Shown piece after piece: positions 44,503 to 54,104 of a stretch of 64,000 nucleotides of DNA (position 1 is the stretch's first letter; each line of letters begins with the position of its first letter). Source of the stretch: Anaerocolumna sp. MB42-C2 (GTDB lineage: Bacteria; Bacillota; Clostridia; Lachnospirales; Lachnospiraceae). The notes under the pieces are model-generated. The model saw only the letters and a program-made list of their open reading frames with translations, did not search any database and was not told the DNA's origin. A program made the translations under genes and the position numbers. Location of the stretch: assembly GCF_030913705.1 (NCBI RefSeq), contig NZ_CP133190.1, positions 4,551,501 to 4,615,500 on the forward strand, read 5' to 3'.

Positions 44503-46599
44503 ATGAATTTTTCACCGCGGCTTCGTCAGATATTGCTTATTTTATTACAGGAAGATCAGGTTGTATCCGTTAAGAAACTGGCTGAAGAAATAAAAGTCAG
44601 TAAAAGGACAGTACAAAGAGAATTAGAGTATATCGGCAGTTCCTTAAAAAATTACAATATATCTCTACAGACGAAGACGGGAACCGGTATATGGCTGGAA
44701 GGAGAAGAATCGGATAAAAAGAATTTATTTCATTTGTTAAAAGAAGAGGATATACTTGATTCCGGTGATAAAGAAGAAAGAAGAAAACGATTAATATTAG
44801 AGATATTAAAGGATAGATCTCCTAAAAAATTATATTATTACGGTAATATATTCGGAGTCAGTGAAGCTACCATAAGTAATGATATGGAAGCAATTGAATC
44901 ATGGTTTCATCAATTTGATTTGAAAATAATCAGAAAGCAAGGATATGGGGTCGCCTTAGAGGGCAGTGAGAAAAATTACCGTTTGGCAGTGAGAAAATTT
45001 ATTGATGAAAATATGGATAATAAGGTAATGAAAAACCTCTCTGACGGTAATGAACGGTCCATATTGGACGTTATTCGGGATAAAGAAGGAAAGAATATTT
45101 ATAATCTTATCAATAATGATGTTCTTAAGCAGGTTATTACCTGTTTTAAAAGTATTCGGGACAAAAGATTATTAAGATTAACGGAAAATTCCTATATAGG
45201 GTTGATTCTTCATGTAACGATAGCGGTTAACCGGATATTGCAAGAGGAAATAATTGAATCGAATAAGGAGTTAGAAGATAAACTAAATAAGGACGAAGAT
45301 TACGATCTGGCTCTGCACATTGCCAATTCTTTAGAAGAGGAATTTCAGATTGAAATTCCCGATATTGAAATTGTATATATGCTGCTGCACATTAAAGGGT
45401 CTAAATTGCAATATATAGATGAAGGGTTAGAGATTGAAAACCTGAATGAACGGGAAGAAATCTTAAATTTTATTAATGATATGATTAATGCTTATGATGA
45501 GAATATGGCATATGAACTGAAACAGGACGAAGAATTTATTGTCGGTCTCCTTGCACATTTACAGCCAACGTTCATCCGGCTTAAAAATCATATGACCATA
45601 TCCAATCCTCTTTTACAGGAAATTAAAAATACTTATCCTGAAATTTTTAAAAAATGTCTGAAAGTAGGCAGTTTGATAACCCAAAGATATGGATATAAAG
45701 TGCCGGAGGAGGAAATCGGCTTTTTAGCCATGCATTTTGGTGCTGCCGGGGTTCGCCTCGAAAATCAGAAGGAAAGTAAGCGAAAGGTGGATATTGGAAT
45801 AGTATGTGCCAGCGGAATCGGCATTTCCAGGCTTATGCATACTAAGCTGAAGCGTTATTTAAAAGACAGGGCAGAGATTGTAACTTACGGTAAGGAAGAT
45901 TTAACGGTATCCGTGTTAAATCAACTGGATTTTCTAATTTCCAGCATTAGATTAGATGAGATCAATGCAGATATTGTAAGAGTAAGTCCTTTGTTAATTG
46001 ATTCTGATTTAGAGAATATTGAAGCAAAAGTGAGATTATATGCGAAAACTCCAAAAACGTTAACAGCAGATAAAGATTTTACAAAACAGCTGGAATTAGT
46101 TAATTTCACTGCAACTCAGATAAAATCTATACTGAAAGATTTTTCACTTTTTAAAGTAAGTAATTTTATTACGTTTGAAGAGTTACTGGTTGCAGTTACA
46201 GAAAAATTATCTCCATACAATGAAAAAAGGCGGCTCATTCAGGAGGATATAAGAAGAAGAGAAAAAATTGCATCCCAGATTATCCCGGAATATGACTTTG
46301 CACTGCTCCATACCCGTACCAAGGGAGTGCTAAAGCCCAATTTCTCGGTTTGTGTAACCAAAGAATTGACGGAATTTGAAGATCCCTTTTTTCAACATAT
46401 ACATGCTGTGATCATCATGTTGATCCCGGAGGATGAACACACGGTTGAAAATGGAAGCATAATGGGTTATTTAAGCGGCAAATTAATTGAGGATAACGAG
46501 TTCCTGAAGTTCATCTTTCAGGGTGATAAAGAAAAAGTTTATAATTATATTTCTAAGGAATTAAAAAATTACTTTAATCAGTATTTAGAGCAGGTCTGA
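44503..46599 (+). CDS. mtlR: PRD-domain transcriptional activator MtlR
   Basis: A 698-residue regulator with two N-terminal helix-turn-helix domains (VSVKKLAEEIKVSKRTVQRE near 20-40), two PRDs (about 185-290 and 300-405), an EIIB-like domain (VDIGIVCASGIGISR near 430) and a C-terminal EIIA-like domain with FALLHTRTK. This is the standard MtlR layout, in which phosphorylation by PTS proteins sets activity. It lies between EIICB and EIIA, as in other Firmicutes, and AAGGAGG precedes the ATG. Confidence 0.92.
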   Translation: MNFSPRLRQILLILLQEDQVVSVKKLAEEIKVSKRTVQRELEYIGSSLKNYNISLQTKTGTGIWLEGEESDKKNLFHLLKEEDILDSGDKEERRKRLILEILKDRSPKKLYYYGNIFGVSEATISNDMEAIESWFHQFDLKIIRKQGYGVALEGSEKNYRLAVRKFIDENMDNKVMKNLSDGNERSILDVIRDKEGKNIYNLINNDVLKQVITCFKSIRDKRLLRLTENSYIGLILHVTIAVNRILQEEIIESNKELEDKLNKDEDYDLALHIANSLEEEFQIEIPDIEIVYMLLHIKGSKLQYIDEGLEIENLNEREEILNFINDMINAYDENMAYELKQDEEFIVGLLAHLQPTFIRLKNHMTISNPLLQEIKNTYPEIFKKCLKVGSLITQRYGYKVPEEEIGFLAMHFGAAGVRLENQKESKRKVDIGIVCASGIGISRLMHTKLKRYLKDRAEIVTYGKEDLTVSVLNQLDFLISSIRLDEINADIVRVSPLLIDSDLENIEAKVRLYAKTPKTLTADKDFTKQLELVNFTATQIKSILKDFSLFKVSNFITFEELLVAVTEKLSPYNEKRRLIQEDIRRREKIASQIIPEYDFALLHTRTKGVLKPNFSVCVTKELTEFEDPFFQHIHAVIIMLIPEDEHTVENGSIMGYLSGKLIEDNEFLKFIFQGDKEKVYNYISKELKNYFNQYLEQV

Positions 46600-46822
46600 A
46601 AAATGTTAGCTCCAGAATATGGAAGAAACAAGTTTAGAAATGGCACTAACGGATAGTGTCAAAGTCATTTTTGTATAAATTGAAATTTGATAACAGGTAA
46701 GTTTATAATAGAATTATGAAAGAGAATTTAAACTAATTCTTCAGAATTAAATTCTTTAAAAGAAAAAATTTTTTATAAAGCAGTACCTAGTTGACCGGTT
46801 TAATAGAAAGGACATAAATTAA

Positions 46823-47248
46823 ATGGACTTATTACAAAAAACAAATATAGTGTTAGGGTGTAAAGCAAAACCAAAAGAAGATGTGATACGTGAAGTCGGC
46901 GGCTTATTATATGAAAGCGGTTATGTAGATGAAAATTATATAGATGCTATGTTAAAAAGGGAATTATCTTTCTCGACCAATATCGGAAATGGCATTGCAT
47001 TGCCTCATGGTGTGGAAGAAGCAAAGAAGGATATTAAAAAATCCGGGATTGCTGTTATGGTTTTTCCGGAGGGTACCCTGTGGAAAGATGAACTGGTATA
47101 TGTGGTAATCGGAATTGCAGGGGTTGGCGATGAGCATCTGGAGGTGTTAGCTAATATAGCAGACATACTATCCGCTCCCGAAGCAGTGGATAACTTAAGA
47201 ACAAGCAGTGTAGATGAAATCTATAATTTATTTACGGGTAAGGAGTGA
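46823..47248 (+). CDS. mtlF: Mannitol-type PTS EIIA
   Basis: A 141-residue EIIA of the mannitol/fructose family with active-site His62 in GIALPHGVEEAK. It passes phosphate from HPr to the EIIB domain of MtlA. It ends five bases before the 1-phosphofructokinase start, so translation is coupled. Confidence 0.92.
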   Translation: MDLLQKTNIVLGCKAKPKEDVIREVGGLLYESGYVDENYIDAMLKRELSFSTNIGNGIALPHGVEEAKKDIKKSGIAVMVFPEGTLWKDELVYVVIGIAGVGDEHLEVLANIADILSAPEAVDNLRTSSVDEIYNLFTGKE

Positions 47249-47252
47249 TTTC

Positions 47253-48182
47253 ATGATTATAACAGTAACAATGAATCCTGCGATTGATAAGACTGTTGAG
47301 TTAGATCAATTGGAACCGGGCAGCTTAAACCGTTTGAAGAATGTTATTATGGATGTGGGAGGAAAGGGTATTAATGTATCTAAAACCATTAAAGAGCTCG
47401 GCGGTAACTCCATAACAACCGGTTTTATAGGAGGAAGCGGCGGAAACCTTATCGAAAAAGCCTTAAGAGAACAGGGAATTAAATCTGATTTTGTAGAAAT
47501 TAATAATGAAATCAGAACAAACATGAAAGTTTTAGAATCGAGTGGTTTTGTTACGGAGCTAAATGAACCGGGTCCTGTGGTGAGCGAAGAGGAATTAGAA
47601 CAATTGACACAGAAGCTAATCAGTTATGCAAATGAAGATACCCTGTTTATTATGGCCGGCAGCATACCAAATGGTATCAGTAAGACTGTATACCGCGACC
47701 TGATACAAAAAGTTAAAGAAAAAGGTGCAAAGGTGTTTTTGGATGCTGACGGAGAGTTGTTTATACATTCGTTAAAAGCAAGCCCCGATTATATTAAACC
47801 AAACAGGGCTGAATTGGAAGAATATTTCCAGATGGATTACCGGGCAGATGAAAAAGAACTGGTTAAGATGGGAAAGCAGCTGATTGAGAAAGGTATTAAG
47901 ATGGCGGCTATATCACTTGGGCAGATGGGTGCTTTATTTTTAACAAAAGACAAGGTAATAAAATGCCCCGGGTTAAGGGTGGAAGCTCATTCTACGGTAG
48001 GAGCCGGGGATGCCATGGTAGCGGCACTTGCGTTTGGATTAGATCAGGGACTTGACATGGTTCAATGTGCAAAATTAGGATTAGCTGCTTCAGCGGGAGC
48101 AGTAACAACAAAAGGTACCAAACCACCCAAAAGAGAATTAGTGGATGAATTAATGAATAAGGTTGAAATAATAGAGTTATGA
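47253..48182 (+). CDS. fruK: 1-phosphofructokinase (PfkB family)
   Basis: A 309-residue PfkB-family sugar kinase. N-terminal TVTMNPAIDKT and GGKGINVS are typical of 1-phosphofructokinase and tagatose-6-phosphate kinase, and the catalytic Asp lies in STVGAGDAMVAA. It phosphorylates fructose 1-phosphate to fructose 1,6-bisphosphate. ATG 47253 follows AAGGAG; a longer frame from 47214 runs back into EIIA. Its place in a mannitol locus is unusual, since mannitol normally yields fructose 6-phosphate. Confidence 0.88.
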   Translation: MIITVTMNPAIDKTVELDQLEPGSLNRLKNVIMDVGGKGINVSKTIKELGGNSITTGFIGGSGGNLIEKALREQGIKSDFVEINNEIRTNMKVLESSGFVTELNEPGPVVSEEELEQLTQKLISYANEDTLFIMAGSIPNGISKTVYRDLIQKVKEKGAKVFLDADGELFIHSLKASPDYIKPNRAELEEYFQMDYRADEKELVKMGKQLIEKGIKMAAISLGQMGALFLTKDKVIKCPGLRVEAHSTVGAGDAMVAALAFGLDQGLDMVQCAKLGLAASAGAVTTKGTKPPKRELVDELMNKVEIIEL

Positions 48183-48399
48183 TTTCAGGTTTAAGAGAAA
48201 AGAAAATGTTAAGTTAAAAGTAAAATTCTATGATATAAATTCAATAATAAATATTCAATAATATATATTCAATTATAAATGTAAGTTTAGCAATTGGATG
48301 AGTGTGAAAAAGGTAAAATTCTCACCCTTTGGTTTTTATACCCAAAATCAGAAAGGGAAAAGAATTTTATCTCCGCCCACAGCAGAAGGAGAGGTTAAT

Positions 48400-49659
48400 A
48401 TGAAATCAAAAGCAGTCAGAATGTATGGAATGGATGATTTAAGATTAGAAGAATTTGAATTACCGGAAATAAAAGAAGATGAAATATTAGTAAAAGTAAT
48501 CAGTGACAGTATCTGTATGTCTACTTATAAATTAGTAAAACAGGGAAAGAAGCATAAAAGGGCACCTCAGAATATTGACACAAACCCTATTATCATCGGA
48601 CATGAATTCGGCGGTGATATCGTAAAGGTGGGTGCAAAGTGGCAAAACCAGTTTAAACCAGGTCAGAAATTTGCTCTTCAGCCGGCACTGAATTATAAAG
48701 GCAGTCTGGCATCCCCCGGATATTCTTACGAATACTTCGGCGGCGCATGTACCTACTGCATCATACCTCAGGAAGTTATGGAACTTGGCTGTTTGTTAAA
48801 TTATGACGGGGAAAGTTATTTTGAAGCTTCCTTAGGGGAACCGATGAGCTGTATTATCGGGGGTTATCATGCCAATTACCACACCAATAAGCAGAACTAT
48901 AATCATGCCATGGGAACCAAAGCAGGCGGAAATATCTTAATTATGGGCGGTTGTGGTCCTATGGGACTTGGTGCCGTTAGTTATGGATTATATATTGATA
49001 ATAAACCAAAGCGTATCGTGGTAACAGATATCAGTGATGATAGAATTAATAGAGCCAGAGAAGTTATCTCTGAAGAAACAGCCGCTGCAAAAGGAATTGA
49101 ATTAATATATGCCAATACGGCAGCTATGAACAATCCGATAGAGGAACTTATGAAACTGACAGAGGATCATGGATACGATGATGTATTTGTCTACGTACCG
49201 ATAAAAGAGGTTGCCGAAATGGGAGATGCTCTGTTGGCATTTGACGGTTGTATGAATTTCTTCGCTGGCCCGACCGATAATCAGTTTAAGGCAGAAATTA
49301 ATTTATATAATACTCATTATACCAGTACCCATTTACTTGGAACAACCGGAGGAAATACGGATGATCTGTTGGAAGCGATTGATTTGGCGTCAAAAGGATT
49401 GATTGAACCGGCTGTTATGGTTACCCATGTAGGCGGTATAGACAGTATAGCGGAGGCAACAATGAATCTTCCTAAAATTCCGGGAGGCAAGAAATTGACT
49501 TATACTCAATTTAATATGCCGCTTACTGCTTTGGATGATTTTGAAGAGTTAGGAAAAATGGATCCACTATTTAAGAAGCTAGCCGATTCCTTAAAAGCAC
49601 ATAAGGGATTGTGGAATATTGAGGCTGAAAAGATTTTATTTGAACATTTTGGAGTATAG
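48400..49659 (+). CDS. Zinc-dependent hexitol-phosphate dehydrogenase, SorE-like
   Basis: A 419-residue medium-chain dehydrogenase. A GroES-like zinc domain (IIIGHEFGGDIVKVG) is followed by a Rossmann fold (GGCGPMGLGA). It resembles L-sorbose-1-phosphate reductase (SorE), which works at C2 of hexitol phosphates. ATG 48400 follows AGAAGGAGAGG; the 34-codon upstream extension has no ribosome binding site. With mtlD absent, it may oxidise mannitol 1-phosphate at C2 to fructose 1-phosphate, feeding the preceding kinase (inference). Confidence 0.8.
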   Translation: MKSKAVRMYGMDDLRLEEFELPEIKEDEILVKVISDSICMSTYKLVKQGKKHKRAPQNIDTNPIIIGHEFGGDIVKVGAKWQNQFKPGQKFALQPALNYKGSLASPGYSYEYFGGACTYCIIPQEVMELGCLLNYDGESYFEASLGEPMSCIIGGYHANYHTNKQNYNHAMGTKAGGNILIMGGCGPMGLGAVSYGLYIDNKPKRIVVTDISDDRINRAREVISEETAAAKGIELIYANTAAMNNPIEELMKLTEDHGYDDVFVYVPIKEVAEMGDALLAFDGCMNFFAGPTDNQFKAEINLYNTHYTSTHLLGTTGGNTDDLLEAIDLASKGLIEPAVMVTHVGGIDSIAEATMNLPKIPGGKKLTYTQFNMPLTALDDFEELGKMDPLFKKLADSLKAHKGLWNIEAEKILFEHFGV

Positions 49660-49673
49660 GAAGGAGTCTAAGT

Positions 49674-49937
49674 ATGGTAAGTCAGAAAATTACGGTGACA
49701 AATAAATCGGGGATTCATGCCAGACCAGCAGGTGAGCTGGTACAGGTAGCTTCCAAATGTTCATCTGATGTTGTAATTCAGGTGGGAGAAAAAAGAGTCA
49801 ATCCCAAAAGTATATTAATGTTAATGGCTGCCGCAATCCGCTGCGGTACGGAGATTACCGTAGAATGTAACGGTGAAACAGAGGAAGAGGATTTAAAGAA
49901 AATTCTGGACGCTATACACAGCGGACTGGGAGAGTAA
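49674..49937 (+). CDS. ptsH: PTS phosphocarrier protein HPr
   Basis: An 87-residue HPr with phosphorylated His15 (GIHARPAG) and regulatory Ser46 (NPKSILML), the target of HPr kinase in Firmicutes carbon control. It carries phosphate from EI to the EIIA proteins. It lies 14 bases after the dehydrogenase and 34 before EI. Confidence 0.93.
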   Translation: MVSQKITVTNKSGIHARPAGELVQVASKCSSDVVIQVGEKRVNPKSILMLMAAAIRCGTEITVECNGETEEEDLKKILDAIHSGLGE

Positions 49938-49971
49938 GGAAATAAATGGTTTGGTGCCAGGGAGGGTGGAC

Positions 49972-51657
49972 ATGAAATTTTTAAAAGTTGATAAAACTGC
50001 TTCGAAAGGTATTGTTATAGGGAAAGTATATCTCGTTCAAAAAACAGAATTTAAGGTTAATACTGTTTCCGTTACGGAGGATGATGTAGAGAAAGAAATA
50101 GTCCGGTTTGAAGCCGCTGTTACCAAAGTGAAAGAAGACCTTATCCCATTAGCCGAAACCAACCCAATATTTGGTGCACATCTGGAAATGGTAAAAGATA
50201 TTACCCTTTATGACAGCATTACAGTAAAAATAAAAGAAGATAAGTACAATGCAGAGTATGCGCTAGAAACAGTAACAGGAGAATTTATTCAGATGTTTGA
50301 GTCGCTGGAAGATGAATATATGAGGGAGCGGGCTGCCGATATGAAAGATATACGTGACCGGCTGCTAAGTTCTCTTCAGGGAATTACGTCAAACCCATTT
50401 GAAAAAATAAAAGAACCTGTTATATTAGTAGCCGAAGACTTATCCCCCTCTGATACGGCAAAACTTAACTTAAAATATGTTCTTGGGTTTATTACAAGGG
50501 ACGGAGGGGTAACCAGCCATGTATCCATAATGGCAAAAGGACTTGGAATCCCGGCATTAGTAGGGGCCACAGATATATTAAAAGAAGTAAAAGAGGATGA
50601 TACCGTTATCCTTAATGCAGGCAGCGGAGAGATTATTATAAATCCGGATTCCGATACCGTTAACAGATATCAGAATCTTAAATCGGAATATGATAAAAGA
50701 CAAATGGAATTAACAAAACAAGGTCATCTCCCGGCAGTAACAAAAGATGGTAGAAAGGTAAGCCTGTGTGTCAATGCAGGTAATGTGCAGGATATTAAAA
50801 ATGCCTTGCAGTACCATATAGACGGAGTAGGCTTATTCCGAAGTGAATTTCTCTATATGGAAAATACACATTTTCCTACCGAAGAAGAACAGTTTTCAGT
50901 ATATAAAGAGGCAGCATTGCTTTGCAGTGAGGAACTGACCATAAGGACACTGGATATCGGCGGAGATAAAAGTTTATCTTATTACCGGTTCGAGAAAGAA
51001 GAGAATCCCTTTTTAGGCTGGCGGGCTATTCGTATCTCTCTGGAATTAAAGGATATGTTTAAAGATCAGTTAAGGGCAATTCTGCGGGCCAGCGCTTATG
51101 GTAATATTCGTATTATGTTCCCTATGATTATATCCCCGGAAGAATTGCGTATGGCAAAGGAGATACTAAAAGAATGCCAGGAGGAATTAAATAATCGAAA
51201 TATACCCTGGAATAAGCAGATTGAAGTTGGAATGATGATTGAAACCCCGGCATCTGTAATATTAGCAGAGGATTTTGCAAAAGAAGTTGATTTCTTCAGC
51301 ATCGGAACCAATGACTTAACCCAGTATATACTTGCAGTTGACAGAGGAAATAAAAAAATATCAAGGATGTATAATTCCTTTCATCCGTCTGTAATCCGAA
51401 GTATAGCTAGAATTATTAAGGCGGCTCACGATAATAATATTAAAGCAGGAATGTGCGGAGAATTTGCCGGTGATGAAAAAGCAGTTTTATTATTACTTGG
51501 ATTAGGCCTGGATGAATTCAGTATGTCAGCAGGGGAAATACCTAATATCAAAAATCTTTTAAGGAATGCTTCCTATGAAGAGGCAGTTAATTTAGCTAAT
51601 AATGTTTGTGAAAAAAACACTTTAAATGAGATATACGAAGTGTTAGGAATTAACTAA
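49972..51657 (+). CDS. ptsI: PTS enzyme I
   Basis: A 561-residue phosphoenolpyruvate-protein phosphotransferase. His183 in GGVTSHVSIMAKG takes the phosphate from PEP; the C-terminal TIM barrel has LFRSEFLYM, TLDIGGDK, FFSIGTNDLTQY and the cysteine in GMCGEFAGD. Intact, unlike the EI remnant at 63175. ATG 49972 follows GGGAGGG; seven upstream codons are dropped. Its position at the end of the mannitol locus suggests this could be the general PTS pair of the cell. Confidence 0.95.
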   Translation: MKFLKVDKTASKGIVIGKVYLVQKTEFKVNTVSVTEDDVEKEIVRFEAAVTKVKEDLIPLAETNPIFGAHLEMVKDITLYDSITVKIKEDKYNAEYALETVTGEFIQMFESLEDEYMRERAADMKDIRDRLLSSLQGITSNPFEKIKEPVILVAEDLSPSDTAKLNLKYVLGFITRDGGVTSHVSIMAKGLGIPALVGATDILKEVKEDDTVILNAGSGEIIINPDSDTVNRYQNLKSEYDKRQMELTKQGHLPAVTKDGRKVSLCVNAGNVQDIKNALQYHIDGVGLFRSEFLYMENTHFPTEEEQFSVYKEAALLCSEELTIRTLDIGGDKSLSYYRFEKEENPFLGWRAIRISLELKDMFKDQLRAILRASAYGNIRIMFPMIISPEELRMAKEILKECQEELNNRNIPWNKQIEVGMMIETPASVILAEDFAKEVDFFSIGTNDLTQYILAVDRGNKKISRMYNSFHPSVIRSIARIIKAAHDNNIKAGMCGEFAGDEKAVLLLLGLGLDEFSMSAGEIPNIKNLLRNASYEEAVNLANNVCEKNTLNEIYEVLGIN

Positions 51658-51682
51658 AAATAATATAGTAATTAATGTGATA

Positions 51683-51726
51683 AAAAGGTTGTTACAGATT
51701 TGATAAAAACTTGTAACAGCCTTTTA
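51683..51726 (+). terminator. Terminator after ptsI
   Basis: AAAGGTTGTTAC pairs with GTAACAGCCTTT, ending in TTTTA. Confidence 0.8.
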
Positions 51727-52116
51727 TGCTGGTTTTGTCATATAATGTATTATTATGGAACGCTAATACAAATTAATTCTTTTGCTTGATACCTTATTAG
51801 TAAAATGCCATAAATATTTATATTTTCGTGTAGTAAAAGATTGCCAATATAGGATTTGAGAGTTAAAATATGTATTAGAGACTTATCCTGAATTTAATTA
51901 TCAGAGATTATAAACTAGTGTGCCGACAAGCTGATACAGACATCAACTTATCAGTATACTAGATAATAAAAACAAAGAAAGCAGATAACTATAACATTAT
52001 GATTATAGGGACAAGTTTTCGTTTACGGTTTTTATTTATAACCTGTTGCTAAAGGGGGCCAGAATATAAATAATCAGCGTGGATGTGTGTAGATCAGCTT
52101 TGAATGGAGGTTCAAG
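51727..52116. other. Intergenic region before the lactonase gene
   Basis: About 390 AT-rich bases. An imperfect palindrome around 51914-51963 (CTAGTG and CTGATA with complements) is visible. No gene, riboswitch or tRNA recognised. Confidence 0.4.
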
Positions 52117-53157
52117 ATGAAAGATAATAAAACAAGAGAATTATTAATCTCTGGATATGGCCCTGGAAATGGACAAGAGACATCAATTGCATTATATGAA
52201 ATGACAAACCAACTGGAATTTAATAAGGTATTGTGGGAAGATACCGTAACCGCTCCGTCTTTTTTATGTACCTATCATGATATTTGTTTCGGTATCACCG
52301 AAGAATGGGGCAGCGGTGCTGTATTGTGTTACCAAAGGCAGGATGAGAAATACATATTGCGGGATGTGCTGAACTTAGAAGGCGGAGCTCTTTGCCATAT
52401 TTCGTATCAGCCGGCAAATCAGGTTTTGTATGCGTCATTTTATGAAACCGGACATGTTGCAGCGGTCAAGGTAGACAATTATCATTTTACTAAAGTTTTG
52501 AATTTCTTCCAAATACAGCCTGATAATGCCGGAGAACTTACCAGAGCCCATTGTTCTGTATTAGAACCGGATGGTTCTCGGATATTTATTACTAATATAG
52601 CCTTAGACCGGATCTATATTTATGATTCAGTGGACGGGACGCTAAAGCCAAATACAAGCTGTCAGTATGTGCAATTGGATAAGGGGATAGGTCCAAGGCA
52701 TATGAAATTTCATCCATTACTTAATTATCTTTATCTTATTACGGAATATTCCAATGAAATATATACATTTTTATATGAAAAGGATAATGGGAATCCTAGA
52801 TTTACTATGCTTCAGAAGATCAGTACACTTCCTTTCGGGTTTACCGGTGAAAGTTCCGGTTCCGGTCTTGATATCTCGAAAGACGGCAGATTTTTGTATG
52901 CTGCTAACCGCGGAGCAGATACCATTGCCGTATATGATATAAATACAGACGGTACTTTAAATAAAATCCAGGATGCCGATTGCTGCGGTAAATGCCCAAG
53001 ACATATTGCTCTGACGAAAGATGATACCGGACTTATCATCGCCAACCAGGAATCCAATGAAGTTGTAATTCTTGGGGTGGATGAATATAACGGAATGCTG
53101 TCGGATATAATGGCCAGAAAATCCTTTTATGCACCGGCTTATATAGAAGAATTGTAA
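52117..53157 (+). CDS. Lactonase family beta-propeller protein (6-phosphogluconolactonase-like)
   Basis: A 346-residue seven-bladed propeller of the bacterial lactonase family (YbhE/Pgl type), with repeated GxxLYA-like strands and late motifs such as GRFLYAANRGADTIAVYDI and CPRHIALTKD. Relatives hydrolyse 6-phosphogluconolactone or other lactones; which one acts here is unknown. Start follows GGAGG. Its stop codon is the first three bases of an 11-bp direct repeat at the edge of the inserted element. Confidence 0.8.
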   Translation: MKDNKTRELLISGYGPGNGQETSIALYEMTNQLEFNKVLWEDTVTAPSFLCTYHDICFGITEEWGSGAVLCYQRQDEKYILRDVLNLEGGALCHISYQPANQVLYASFYETGHVAAVKVDNYHFTKVLNFFQIQPDNAGELTRAHCSVLEPDGSRIFITNIALDRIYIYDSVDGTLKPNTSCQYVQLDKGIGPRHMKFHPLLNYLYLITEYSNEIYTFLYEKDNGNPRFTMLQKISTLPFGFTGESSGSGLDISKDGRFLYAANRGADTIAVYDINTDGTLNKIQDADCCGKCPRHIALTKDDTGLIIANQESNEVVILGVDEYNGMLSDIMARKSFYAPAYIEEL

Positions 53158-53437
53158 TACATAAATAGGATTCGAGTGTCAAAAGGTTCCTCAACCTGCA
53201 TTTTATGAATATCGGTGTATATATATTCGATTTTGCATCGACCGGCCGAGGACACTGCGTATATTTTGTCAAGACTCTGGCCAAAAATCAAGCCTGACGG
53301 CTTGATTTCCCCGACGGTAGAGGCTTGTAAAAAATATAGTGTTTGAGGGAAAGGCAGCTAAATTGAATATATATACGCTGGTATTCATTCATAATACAAA
53401 ATTAACCTTTTGACACCCTAATCCTATAATACATAAA
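53155..53437. mobile_element. MITE-like element of 261 bp with 11-bp target duplication
   Basis: Element 53166-53426 has terminal inverted repeats: about 22 bp well matched (TAGGATT at one tip, AATCCTA at the other, with GTGTCAAAAGG inside) and weaker complementarity for some 45 bp further. It is bounded exactly by the direct repeat TAATACATAAA at 53155-53165 and 53427-53437. It encodes no protein; an AATCAAGCC/GGCTTGATT hairpin lies at 53286-53307. It separates lactonase and nitroreductase genes, which would otherwise be about 37 bases apart. Confidence 0.8.
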
Positions 53438-53455
53438 ATTAAGGAGACTAAAATT

Positions 53456-54031
53456 ATGTTCAAAGATATAGTAAAACGAAGCCGCTCTTACCGACGGTTT
53501 TATGGTGATAAAGAGATAACGATGGAACAGTTAAGAGAACTCGCCGACCTAGGCAGGTTATCTCCCAGCGGTGCTAACCGTCAACCATTAAAATATATAT
53601 TAATTAATTCCAGAGAAATGAATGAAAAAGTATATGAAAACCTGGGATGGGCCGGTTATTTAAAGGACTTTAATGGTCCGGAAGTTATGGAACGTCCTAC
53701 CGGTTATATTATCATGCTCCGTGATAATTCTATTAATAAAGCTTTGACCATGGATGAGGGGATTGCGGCCCAGAGTATTTTCCTTGGTGCGGCCGAGATG
53801 GGGCTTGGAGGCTGTTACATCGGCAGTTTTAAAAGGGAGCAGTTAAAAGCATTATTGAATTTAAATGATGATTTTGAAATTGTCCTGGTAATTGCCTTAG
53901 GATATCCGAAAGAAGAAGTAGTGATGGAAGCGATTAATGATAACGGAGATATTAAGTACTGGAGAGATGAAAACCAGGTACATCATGTACCGAAACGTAC
54001 TTTGGAACAGGTAATCGTAAAAGAAATCTGA
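53456..54031 (+). CDS. Nitroreductase family FMN oxidoreductase
   Basis: A 191-residue flavoprotein of the nitroreductase family: RSYRRFYGD and LSPSGANRQPLKYI bind FMN, and GLGGCYIGSFKREQ is the typical second site. It reduces nitro compounds, quinones or flavins with NAD(P)H; natural substrate unknown. Start follows AAGGAG, which lies just beyond the copy of the 11-bp repeat. Confidence 0.88.
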   Translation: MFKDIVKRSRSYRRFYGDKEITMEQLRELADLGRLSPSGANRQPLKYILINSREMNEKVYENLGWAGYLKDFNGPEVMERPTGYIIMLRDNSINKALTMDEGIAAQSIFLGAAEMGLGGCYIGSFKREQLKALLNLNDDFEIVLVIALGYPKEEVVMEAINDNGDIKYWRDENQVHHVPKRTLEQVIVKEI

Positions 54032-54104
54032 TAATACTAAAAAAATCAGATGACTTATACTAAGAAAAAGCAGTGTCATATTTATTAATCGAGGGGGTAT
54101 AAGT

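Noticed and set aside
51900..51970. Possible T-box or other riboswitch before the lactonase gene
   Set aside because: Only an imperfect palindrome is present; no T-box core or known aptamer motif was found.
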